DNA from: Setoptus koraiensis
Taxonomy: Eukaryota > Arthropoda
Assembly: GCA_048013815.1 (NCBI GenBank)
Contig: CM106586.1
Span: forward strand, 7,378,001 to 7,442,000
Direction of reading: 5' to 3'
Length of the DNA: 64,000 bases
Shown here: positions 21,228 through 33,500 of the stretch, in pieces
Numbering within the stretch: position 1 is the first letter of the stretch
Layout: every line of letters starts with the position of its first letter
Program-made: the position numbers and the translations under genes
Notes under the pieces: model-generated
Seen by the model: the letters and a program-made list of their open reading frames with translations, nothing else
Databases searched by the model: none
What the model was told of the DNA's origin: nothing

Positions 21228-23839
21228 ATCAGAGAAGAAATAATACTACTTCTTTTTGTCTGACAACAACAGCAGCACCGGCACCACAACGGCCACCTAT
21301 AGGCGATCATATACCGAAAGTATAATAGAGGACAGTTTTGTTGTGCCTCTTTTTATGAACTAACTGGAGCAGCGGCAGCGGCAGCCGTACCAGGGGCAGC
21401 ATCACTTTCTTTGGATGACGCCAGACGCTTCCTTCTCTCATTCATCTATCTTTTCTTTTATCACTGATTCAGTTTGCCCAATTCACTCTTAGTTATTGTT
21501 GGCCAATACTCTCGGCCAACTGACAATTCCGTCTGTTGGTAACTGCCAAATTAAATGACAAGATTCAGGTAAACAGAACGCTAAAGCAGCACGTGGTCAT
21601 TATATGGAATTGGCCCGCTAGGTTGCCGACCAATGGTCGTGGTTGTAGTTGTTGGACTCGATCGCCATCGTATTCAATGTGTCGTCATTTCTGGTGGCTG
21701 TTATTCGCCAGCGAAAAAGCTCGCATCAAAGAACACCGAAAAGTAGTTATGGACAAAGCGGCAGCATTATTTTATTGATTCCGTCGTGGTCGTCGTCGCA
21801 CTTTTATATATATATTTCGTCCACTGCACTACTACTACTCTTTCTTGGTCGTCATCAGTTCATCAGATTGTCAGATCGCGATAGCTGGTTCAAAAAAACA
21901 TTCTCCTACATGACTCGCTTTGTCCGCCATTCTAAGATGATAATGATAATGAGCCAAAGCGACTAGAGCGAAACACACAGACAGATAAATTTAAGTTGCA
22001 CACATAACTAGTTTTAACATATAGGAGTAGATGATTAGTGATTATCAGTCGCAGCGAGAGCGGGAGAGAGTGCCTGGCAAAAGTTGACTGAAAAGCATCT
22101 CTGCAACTTGCTCCTATCAGTCGGATCTCTGTGTGAAGTGACACTGAGAAGGGATCTTAGGTTCGCTCTGTCTCCTGGAATCTGTATTTTCTCTCTGGAA
22201 AATATCTTGCCTCTTGTGTTGGCATGCTCCTTTTACCTTTTCAAGTTTTGTGGAAGCCAGTCAGTCGACCGGCCGGCCGACAAGACCTAGCCCATCCATC
22301 AACAGTTTGTTTGGTAGTTGGAGATATGTCGATAGTGGCGGTTAGTGGCCGGTGGTGAGTGGTGGTCCGATGGCCGGCCAAAGTCACCACTATTGCCGGA
22401 TGTAAATAAAAATCAAGGTGCGACGAGGGCAAATCACAGCGAAGGCTCGTTTGCATACATGAGCGTCTAGTTAGGATTTTGTGGTCAGCATTGTGATTCT
22501 ATGCCATATTTATAGAATTCTGCCCTGATGCTTCGCTTGTCTTGTGTGTAGGATCGTGTATTCCCACACAGCAACACATCTACACTCCTTTTTCGAGCCT
22601 CGAGGTATCATATTGATTGATTAAGCCAACGATTCGTCGTTGTGATTCTTCCCGAAATCCCGAAATCACAGCAGCAGCAGCAGCAACAACGACAGTAAGT
22701 CATCCCCTCGAAAAAATGGCGCACATGTTAGAATTTAATGAGTTATCATTGCTAAACAAAAGATACTTTATATTTCATGCTTGTTCGGCTAACGTTAACA
22801 GGGCACTCATATCAAAATGGATGGCGGGTGTGAGAATCTTTACCCCGCTCTGTCTGTCTCTCAGGTGTTTATAGTATTATAATCGGTGGGTTTATCCATC
22901 AAATTATTGTTGGTTATTGTTGAACAGTTGAGAGAGCCTGGCCAACGCCAATCCAAACGATCGGTCCAACTTGTCACTTGTGAGGAGATGTGCAAAATCG
23001 GCCAGCACTATAGTGCGGGCCATTGTGCATGGTATAGGCTGGCTGCATTCTGCTGAACAGGTAGACAAACAATGGTGCAGGCAACAGTTCAATTAATATA
23101 ATTGCTGTAGGAAAGTATCCAACTTATAAGCAAACTTTTGTCACATTTATAACTTTATATTGCTGTTGGTGGTGTGCGCGTCTATTTAACGGTTTGCCAA
23201 TGGCCACTAATACTGGCTATTATCAATCACTATTCATGATATTGGTTGTGTTGTTGTTGTTGTTGTGCATGCAGCATTAGCATTGGACATGAACAGTAAA
23301 TGTATATAGTGTGTGTGGGTCCGTGTCATTTGGTGGTGGCTTCTAATTTAGTCATTAGAAATGGTGCCATTTGCATGGTGCCCATTGGCCCATTGGCCTA
23401 TTGGCAGCGTAGCCAACAACAGAATATATCAAATGAACGGCAACAACTATAAAATGAGCGGCCAACAAACAATAAACTAGTTAACAAATAATCTTCCAAT
23501 TCCAACAACCAAGCCAATAGCCAATAACTATGGCTATACCCGGCAACAAAGAAGCCACACGCAAAGCTATTTTGGCCGGCCATTGGCTGGCATTGGTGAT
23601 GAGTCTGACGGACTGATAATACCAAAAGGTACAACCAAAAGTGTGTGTGTGTCGTCTCATCTTAACACCGACACAATGATGGCCGGCTTGTTTGCATTGG
23701 TGACACTGAAAATTGTCGCCGATAGACGCGCATAGTGGGATAGTTTGCATTGTAAAATGCATTCTTGGCTTGCATTCGCGCCATAAACAACAACAAATGA
23801 AGCCATCTCTTCGTGGCAGCCAAAGAAACGGTCAGTCAG

Positions 23840-23843
<4 letters not shown>

Positions 23844-23882
<39 letters not shown>
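23844..23882. repeat. (AG)n microsatellite
   Basis: About nineteen AG dinucleotides. A shorter AG run is at about 45857-45878. Confidence 0.9.
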
Positions 23883-23888
<6 letters not shown>

Positions 23889-25281
23889 CCCAGACGACTG
23901 CACACAGGTGGACACATCCTGACACCTGAAGGATTGCCATTATCAGTGTGAATTTTAATTGATTATAATTCTTGTCGATATGTGGTGACTCACTTTAGAT
24001 CCAACGATGGCACAATGATGGCACTACATTGGCTAGAATTTTGTGTCATGTATGGAGAATTTTATTGACGGTTTCAGTAACAGTAATTTGTTGTTGCTCA
24101 GTGCATCTTTGTGTGTGCCGATGGAGCCTAATAATACACTTTTTATTGCATCATCACCATTGGCTGTCTAAGTTGGCACGGCATACAAGCACACATTAAT
24201 TACTTTGCCTCCATGTTGTTGATAATTAATGTCAGAACAACATCATCATCATCAGCATGAGATGATCGCGGTTCACGGGCGCCCAACCCACGAATGGCAA
24301 ACATGTAATCATCTATTGATGCATCATGTGTACTGTAATCAGCAACATTATGGTTGCTGATATGCAATATTTGTTGCTTGGTCACTTTGCGGTCATTCAC
24401 TAATGACAATAACGCTTGTATTGCTTCACAATTGTATAACATAACATGGGCAATAATTATAATATAATTTATTATCTCATCCATCCATACGCGCGCTGGA
24501 CACTGCAGACGCAGACGCGATATTATATGAGGTCATCGGACATGAACTAGAGCGACTCAGCGCACATGTGCGAACATGATGAACTGCAGAATTGCTTAAT
24601 TGTAGAATAGTTTGCAGAATCACTTTCGTTTAATATCGTCTATTAAATTGGAAAGACAAAGAGAAGCGCCAGCAACAACAACATTTGTGGAGTCATTTGA
24701 GAGAGAGAGAGAGAGAGAAAATCATCATTATGATTTTGATTCGATCAGTGCGAGCCGTGCGAGTTTGCTGCGTCCGTTATGCGCATTTGTTCCAGTCTAT
24801 TAAGCACAGTAGATTATTGATGTGGAGCACCGGGCCAGAGCAACAGCTAGTCGTGCCGGATTCCGACGGCCCTGTCGCTGTCGCCGTTGTTGCTGTTGTT
24901 GCCGCTGTTGTTGTTGTTGCTGGCGCTGTCGGGCGAGAGACAACGCGTGAACAAAGAGCCTCCTGACACCTAGCAGTTTTGTGCGTGCCTTCCTGCCGTC
25001 GAAAGGTTGTTTGCAGCGAACAACTAGGTGCTGTCAGGCCGCAGTTTTTGCACATTGTTGCCGTAGAGAGTCCATTAGAGTGGTCAGTGTGCTCTTGCGG
25101 CGAAACATTGCGCCCAGGTCTCTGCGAGCGCACATTCAATGAATGGATTGCATTGCGGGCACGCCGGCCGAGTTCCTTGAGCATGGCGTGGAATTATAAC
25201 AGTCTGCCCTGTTGACGAAGGCAACGACCAAGGTTAACAAACAACATTTTTCTCAACAACGTCGTCTTGCAATGCAATTGG

Positions 25282-25331
25282 TGGCTCGCATGGCTCGCAT
25301 TGGCTCGCATTGGCTCGCATTGGCTCGCATC
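25282..25331. repeat. 11-bp tandem repeat, about 4.5 units
   Basis: The unit is TGGCTCGCATT, with the first copy one base shorter. It is nearly perfect, so recent. Confidence 0.9.
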
Positions 25332-25599
25332 AACTGTATCGGCTGTAAGTCACCGGCAGGCATAAATTAAGTTTTAGCGGTCGCAGCTCACGGCGCTTCG
25401 TACGGCGCTTGTGCGCATCGCACACGCAGCAGCATCAGCAAAAAATAAATATATAAAGAAAGAGATAACGATGGCCATTGTGGGCCGGGGAATCATGCTG
25501 CATCGTCATTATAGCAACAACGGCAGCGCCAGCAGCAACAAACAACAACAACACCGAAACAAAAAGATGCTCCACGTAAATTCTTCGTTTGCCTTCGCT

Positions 25600-27320
25600 C
25601 GTCGGCCGTTCGCTGTCGGCCGTTCGCTGTCGGCCGTTCGCTGTCGGCCGTGCGGCTGTCGGCGGCCGTTCGCCGGAGCTAGCGGCCGGGCGCAGGTTCC
25701 GCGAACAATGTGCTGACGCTGCGGCCTCGGCCAGGTAAGGCGACGTGGGACAAACAGGCGAGAACGTGGAGTGTGTGTTTAAAGTGCACTACTGAGGTAC
25801 ATTCAATGTAGCGATGTTGTGCGCGTTTAAACACACAACGCGCAGGAAGGAGGGCAGTGGAGGCACATCATCATATGTGCATTGTGACTCACAATTTGTG
25901 AGGCGTTCGTTGTGGCATTCGCTGTGGCATTCGCTGCAAACGGAACTGAAAACACCATTAGCTTTGCGCGTCGCACCGATCAATGGCACCAATCGATCGG
26001 TGTGATGCCGTGTTTGGTGGCCTGCCATTTATTATGTTGATTATGATTATCGGCGGCCCGTGGCATGCTCAAGAATTCATTATCTGTTATGAGCGGCCGC
26101 TGACTGCTCGCGATTTGGGGACCGCCCCGCTCGTGAGCAGGCTCGCTCATGAGCGCTCATGAGCGCTCGTGAGAGCGCCCCCGAGCTGAACAAGTTGGGG
26201 CGCCGGTGGCCGCACTTGGGCCAACAGCGGCGGCCAATCGCCGGGTTTGACAATATTCGCTGCCGGCGCTGCCAACGAATACTGTCGATCGCGAATCTCG
26301 GCTCGCGGATGACGCGAAACAATCGCAACTGGCGAGAGTTTCCAACCTCAGTTTGCGAACGCCAGTTTGCGGGCCGGTCAGCTTGCCTGCTGGCGCACTG
26401 TTCGATGCAGCGTTTGGTCGCGGAACTTTGATGGTGTGCGCCAGTTTTTGTCGGCCATTGAAATTTGATCGAATGTTGATCAATCCGAATCTGAGTTGCA
26501 GTGTGTGCACCGCGAATACCAAATCACACGCACACACACACACACTCAACGACGTCGAATCAACGTGAGCGGCCCAGCAGAATGGTCGGCCACATGAAAA
26601 GGAGTAAGGCGGCGAGGGCGCATGCGCGCCGCGGAAATGTGAACCGTGTTTGCAAGTTTGTTTGTCTTTTTACGTTTTGATTATACTTGCCACCATCGGC
26701 AGCGGCAGCATCATCACTGCTTTTGGCTGCACTCACAGTACAATTTTGCCCGACTGATTGTGGCGAACGCCTGGCAGTCTGCGCCAGGCACATTTTGTCG
26801 CTCTCGCCGTGTACCGTCGTCGTGTCGGTCGTCGTGTGCGCGTATGCATGCGAGCGTGTGTGCCTGTGTCGAACTGTGTGATGTGCGCTGCCGCTGGTGG
26901 CTGCTGGATACATGGTGGCTGGTGCTGCAAGAATGAGAAAGTTCGCCCTCGGGTTGTCCGCTACCAGTTGTGGCGCTGCCGCATGCACAAGCAGTGCGCT
27001 CACACATTGTGAGTCACAATGGGTCGAACCATCCGACTCGAACCATTCGATCCGGTGCGGCCCGCGTCTGTGTGCAAACGTCTCTGTGTTAGCTATAGGT
27101 AAACAGCTGAGCCGCGCCGCGAGGGGGCCGCACTCGGTTGGGCAAGTCGGAGTGTGCGCAGTGGCCGCTTGGTCAGCGCGGCGCGGCCAGCCACGGTGCC
27201 GATTTGTGTTGAGCATTCGCTTTTTGCACGGTAACGTGAGCACAACAGCGACTAGACAGCAGCAGCGAGCAGCAGCGAGCGAACTAAAGTATAACTAATT
27301 CGATAGCTGGTTAATTGTTG
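25600..27320. promoter_or_regulatory. GC-rich, CpG-dense region upstream of big brain
   Basis: The block is GC- and CpG-rich, with palindromic pieces (TCATGAGCGCTCATGA around 26146-26166) and a 14-bp minisatellite (25601-25657). It ends about 260 bp before the big brain start codon, and the intervening 27320-27577 is rich in CACACA. Position suggests the promoter and 5' UTR of big brain. The many open frames on both strands here are expected from GC-rich sequence and resemble no protein. Confidence 0.4.
25601..25657. repeat. 14-bp GC-rich minisatellite, about four units
   Basis: The unit GTCGGCCGTTCGCT is repeated three times exactly and once with changes. It is comparable to the GC-rich minisatellites in the 6.4-7.3 kb island. 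Confidence 0.9.
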
Positions 27321-27577
27321 TCGACACACACGCACACGCACGCAGATAGATTACTCAAGAGCACACATTAGCGAACTTTTTAACTCCACGCTCACATTGC
27401 AAGAATGTCGTCATAGACGCACACACACATAACACACAACGCACACGCTATAACACACGAATAAGGGTTAACACACGCGTAAACGGGCAGAGAAATAGAA
27501 TTTGCACCATCGCACGCAAATAGAACTAAATAGACGCAAATAGAGTGCAGGCCAGACAAAGGGTTGAGCGCAACAAG

Positions 27578-30500
27578 ATGCGAATATTCGATTCTCTACA
27601 TGGCAGTGGCAACAACCAGCGATCGCAGCAGCAGCATCACAGCACATCAATTCCAAATTTAGTTATCAGGCAGCCCGCCAACGGACACGCCGCCACCAGT
27701 TACAACAGTTACAACAACGGTAATGCAACAACCAGGCAAATGGCATTCAACAACCAACAACAGCGCCAACAACAACAACAAAACAATATTAATTCATTGC
27801 ATCACAACAACAGCAAGCAACAATTAGCAAATCATCATGAGCCACAACCAACAAAATGGCCGACGCGACTGGCCCAACTGGAGGTGTGCCGAGCGGAATT
27901 TTGGCGCTCCACGCTGGCCGAATGTCTCAGTTCCTGTATTTACGTATTTATAGTTTGTTCGACGCGAATCTCTTGGACGGGCAGCATCATCGGACACGAG
28001 CCCAATTTGGTGGCCGTGGCACTGGCATCAGGCATCACCATGAAGCTGCTCATTTACTCATTCAGGTCTGTCCACGTCAATCCGGCCCTCACAATATCGC
28101 TGTTCCTGCTGATGAGGATATCGCTGCTCAGGACGATATTGTACATATTCGCACAATGCCTTGGCGCCATCGCAGCAAGTGCCTTCCTCTATCTGTAAGT
28201 ACCCTCTGTCTCTCTTTGTAAATCTCTGCGTGTGTATCCATCCCTGCAACCGGACCCGCAAACGCTCGCCACTGGCGACTCGCCACTCGCCAGTGTCACA
28301 CGAGACCGCCACAATCATACTCTGTCGCCGAGCTCGCTCATTACCGACAGCTCTCTTTATTATTACTATTATCCCTCTCCAACTAACTACCATAACTCTC
28401 TCTCTCTCTAACTACTATAATTGCACTGTTATCCCCGGCGTTCCGTCTATCCAGAGTCTCGGTCAAAGGCCATGGTGGAGCTTTGGGGGTCGATAATCCT
28501 CACGAGCAGCTACTACTGTGGCACGTGCTAGTGGTAGAATTAGTGATCTCATTTCTAGTTACTCTTGTTACTTACGCAACATTCAGTTGGTCCACATACA
28601 AGACATTTATCAGCAACAACGCCGCCAACTGCACTGCTAAAATTAACGCCAACACAGATAACCACCGACACATCCGCAACAACACCAAAAGCCACACCAA
28701 CCACCTGCAAACTCCATTCTTGATTAGCAACCATTATAATAGAGTTTGCGATGATGCCACCTCCAATATTATTAGTGATATTAGAACAAACAAAAGCCAG
28801 ATGGCTTTCAACAACAATCTGACAGTATCAAATAGAAACAATAATCATCATCTACCCACCCAGGCACCCCTGCACCAGCAACAACAACATCAAAACAGCA
28901 ATCAACTTATATTCAACAATCAAGAGCAAGTGGAAAACTTTATTGCTACTATTCAACAGCAAACAAATAATAATATCAATAATCAGCCAGACAGTGGCTA
29001 CAGCAACAGTAGTAGCAGTAATGGTAACAATAATAACAATAATCGAAGTAGTGCCAATAATAATAGTAGGTACGAATACCCACCAGAACTATCCTACAAT
29101 CCAACAACAGCAAATAATAACAACAACAACAAGCAACAACAACAACACTACCTCGATGAACAGTATATTGAAGCCATACAGCAACAACAAAATCATCGAG
29201 CTCAATCAGATGACCATCATGATGACGAATACGACAATCATCGTTTGTATGCAGCAGCACAATTTAGGGGCCCTTCATTGAATCAACCAGCAGGTGTAGA
29301 CTCAACATTCAATCAAGCGCTAGCGCCTAATGGCTTTCCTGTCCATTTCACTGGCAATCAAGCGCTAGTAATAGGCCTAGCTTATATAGTGGCAACGTTA
29401 ACGGGTATTCCTGCCTCCGGAGCGTCGCTAAATCCAGCCAGAAGCCTAGGTCCAGCATTCATAATGAATCGATGGATCAATCATTGGGTCTACTGGTTGG
29501 GTCCTATAGCTGGCGCTATTCTTGCGGCATTTGTATATGAATTTGTTTTCAATCCATTGAGAAAGAACTCGCCATGTTTTAGGCCATCAATCCTTAAGCA
29601 AACAAATTGTCAAGATGATGATGACGATGATAGTAATAATATTCCCAGCATAAAACAAACTATCAAGTATCAACGATCACCACTTGTAAAGTCCTCTAGT
29701 TCCTTCAGATCAATCCAGTCCAACACTCCAGCTTTAGTGAAATCAACTCTCAACTTACCAACACAATTTTCTCAGCATCTTCAACATCAATTATCTACAA
29801 CTATCACGGGTATCAACCCCACTCAACCAGATATGATTGATAAGTCTCTAGAGCCACAATTTCATCACCATCTGAATTTCCAAAATCAAGGTAAGCAGTT
29901 TATGTCTCATCTTTTTAGACCCATCTATATTCTTTTCCACTAACGGCGAACCGGAGAACGCGCATTGCACTTAAATTCCCTGTATTATTGATATTGATTC
30001 GTACATGTTGTGTAGCATAACAGAAAAAAAACTAGAGAGGATAGAGGCCTCTCTTAAAGAAGTACTCAAGATTAATTGGCTTTGATTGACAGGGCAAGAG
30101 ATCCACGGGCACTTGAGCTATATGCTCATTGCACAATTATATGCATAAGTGGCTCTTCTCAGATGACATGTGACTGCTAGCAGAAATACATGCTCCCTTC
30201 CCCTATTGTGACAACTAAATGATAGGTGGCTTTCTAATTAATGGGCAAACTTACTGAAGGAGATACTTAATCTATTTCCTCGATAGCTTGTCTACTAAGA
30301 TTAGACTAAAACTTTTTGACGAAACAAAAGAGCTTTTCGCATCGCTCCGACAGCAATTGGATCTCTTTTGTATTCCACAACGACGCAGTAGAATATACTG
30401 TCGATGCAACTATACCCATGACGAATTTCTACGATAATTAGAGTTAGTAGTTCACCTATCAACGTGATGGCCGCCAGAAAAAGAGTGACGTTTGCCTCAG

Positions 30501-33500
30501 TTCAATAGCAATGTCATTTTATGATACATTAAGCCAGACTTTTCGAGCAACAATCAAATTCACTCGACTAATGGCAAGCGACGTGAGCTGAAATGTATTA
30601 ATTTGGTGCCTCGCTTTCTTTCTGTTGTTTTACTAGCCAGCGTTGGCCTCTCTTTCTTTTGTGCAAAAGTCTCCGTCGACTCTTTTTGTGGCTTCTGTGT
30701 ACAACGAAGCAGCCAGGGTAGAATCTATTATTTTTCTCGGTCTAGAACTAGTATCGTTCATGAAATTCGTGAGTCAATTACTAGATTGTAGGTGAGCCAC
30801 GCCCAGCTTCTTGTTTATCGTGGATCACACAAACAGAAAAGAAATGGCAGAAAAATAATAATCGAAGAAACTCAATCGAGTTAGCTTTTCGCTTTGGTCG
30901 CTTCGTTAGAAAGTTTCCAGCTGAATGTTCTAATCAGACCAAAAGTAACCATCTCTCGAAGCTATACGTGTATCCTAATCATCGAGGATCTCATTGTTGT
31001 TCCATTAGTATGAGCAGCGTATATGGCAACCTGTTTGGGGCGATCAATTGTGTGCTAGTTTAGCTAGCAAACTGGAGCAGAGAAAGAAGTCTGCCAACAA
31101 TGAGAGCTGTGCGAGATTCAACGTGATGGAAGGACTTGGCCAAAATAAATCTTCATTCTTGTCCAACGCCTCTCAGTCACGGCCTAATAGTTCCTAATTA
31201 ATCGAGCGAATCAGTTATATTATAAAGAGAAAGTTACCAGGACAAATCCGGGCCATTGGTGACTATGGAAAAACAGGCAAACGAGGCTTTGGAAATCGGT
31301 TCGTAAGCTGGTTGTATATATTTATATGTTTGTGCATAGGAAATCTGATGGAAATGGAGGATTGAAATCAGTTGTTCGTTGAAACTTCTATTGTTGTTTT
31401 AACAAGCCGTGCTCACAAACGAATTCTGTTTGTTTTTTTATCTTCTCCGACGAATCCGACTACGAGGATGTTATCGCGATAGAACACACTAATTGATTCA
31501 AGTTATCTAGCAAAATGCTGTCTAGCCTATATTGCTTAATGTTTCTATTTAATTCATATTCATTAGGCAGCCAAGTTGCACTATTTAGTTTTGGTTGGCT
31601 GGACACTATTTATGGTTTTTTGAATTCCCAACAGAATAGAACTGACAATATTCTGCATTTTGACAGTGGGATTTATATATATCGAAACTGTATAACAATA
31701 TACAAAAACAAATGATACACAACAATAATCAAACAAAAGCTTCTTTGTCAGTGTTGTTTTTGTTGGGATGCTTTATACTATTGTTGTTATTATTCACGAG
31801 CAGATAGAGTGTTGGATCGAGAAATGTATTGATGCTTCTGGCTTTCAGTTCAGATAAACAGTAAGGATTATGTAAGTGTATTAAACTGATAACTAAAATG
31901 ATCCCAAAGCAGCACGAAATGTGCAAGATACAGATGCAGCTCATGGAAACTGTTTCTGTTAATCATCGAATTCAAATGTGAATTTGTTCTGTTGTGAATT
32001 TGTTCCATTGAAATCAATTGTGTAAATCGATTGTATCTGAAATCTGTTTTCCACATATTGAACATAGATGCTCACATATTCATTATAAATTTTGCTTTTT
32101 TTAGGAGCCAGCCCTATGTCCCCGGAGCCCCATTGTTTGTTAGTTGTCGTTTCAACTCTAATGAAAACATATAACCATTGCCTTTGCCTATCGAACGGTC
32201 TGTTATTGACTATCATTCTTTTTATCGCACTCACGAAGCAAAGTTGCGAGAGACATGATGCGTTCGCAAAACTTTTGCCGTTGTTGTTGACTGAATCATC
32301 AACAACTGTGCACTAAATCTAATAGAATCAATGTTTAGATCGGAGCCTCGGTAAACTTTTCAGGGCATTGTGATAAAAAACCGAATAACTGTCCCCCTTT
32401 TCGTGGATCACTCATGCAAGAAGACAACAGAGAGAAAAGAGAAAACAATTTTGATGTCCCGTCAGAGAACAGTTTACTTTACAACCACTGTCAGTTGGAC
32501 AAACATTTAACTCTGATGGACGCCTCAAACTATCTTTGTCACTTTAAGCTAAACTAGACTTATGTTATTTTGCCCAACGAATGTGCATCATCATTCGACC
32601 GAACCCCTGTGTCTGTTGTCTAAATCGCTAGGTGCGCAAATCTATGTACGTTTTTTCTTTTTAGCAGTGCATCTTTGCTACTGCTGAAAGAACACAAACA
32701 ATCGTTGGCGTAATCCACTTGCAGTCGCAAATAGCCTCGTTAGTTTGCTAGCATCAATCGACGACCAACACAACACGCAAACCAACAATCAGTGTAGGAC
32801 TAGGAACAATTAGTTGTTGTTATGTTCTTCCGTTCATACCTTTGAGTTGTCAGCTTGATCATACTAACAATAATGATTGCCGAGCGAGATAATTCATGGA
32901 CGACGTAGTTGCAACTTGCGAATAACTGGTTCACCACTGGAATAAACTCTAGCTGACGTAGATAACAAGGTCGTCGTATTATGGCGAATTCATTGTTTAT
33001 AACGCGTTGACTGCGTGATATTGATTGTCATCATGCGGTGGACCTCCTAGATACTAGAGTGCATTCTGATGGTTGCCCTGTTCAGAGTTACAGAATGAAC
33101 ACCAATAATTATTATCGCTTCAATTTTGGTTGATTTCCTCTATCATCGAAAACTAAATGATTGCTCTAGAGATAGGGGCTGAGTCCTAGGTTGAGTCATC
33201 GAGTTCTAGCAGTGAGCTTATTTGATTGCATCCTGTGGGTCAATGTGCGTGGATTCCGCTTATCTAGCAGTGAGTTATATAATTAGGATGTGGGTCAAAA
33301 TGTATCTTGTCTTTGGTACTGCGAACGCCAGAGCGAACATTCCGTTGACTGTCAAGTTTCAGCGATAAAATCATTTAGCTGACATGTGTTCAGATAATAT
33401 TTCCTTTTCCACTGAGTTGCCTCCCCCAAGCAGAGCTGCCCTCAGGTGATCTCCTGCTTTATCGCACATTACCTAGACTATTTAATCTCGACAAAATAAG

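Larger units (their letters stand above)
18271..25599. other. Gene-poor stretch
   Basis: No frame here reads as a recognised protein. It contains microsatellites (ACG at 21151-21227, AG at 23844-23882), GTT/GCT tracts and a short minus-strand frame at about 20270-20439 that looks protein-like but is unplaced (see findings). It may be the 5' regulatory domain, or upstream non-coding exons and introns, of big brain. Confidence 0.5.

Noticed and set aside
26157-27298. Several overlapping frames of 90-230 codons on both strands
   Set aside because: This is GC- and CpG-rich sequence with few stop codons by composition; none has a motif, and they overlap one another on both strands.
27545-27577. 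Extended big brain N-terminus from a GTG codon
   Set aside because: GTG is not a usual eukaryotic start; the ATG at 27578 has a good context and the extension shows no conservation signal.
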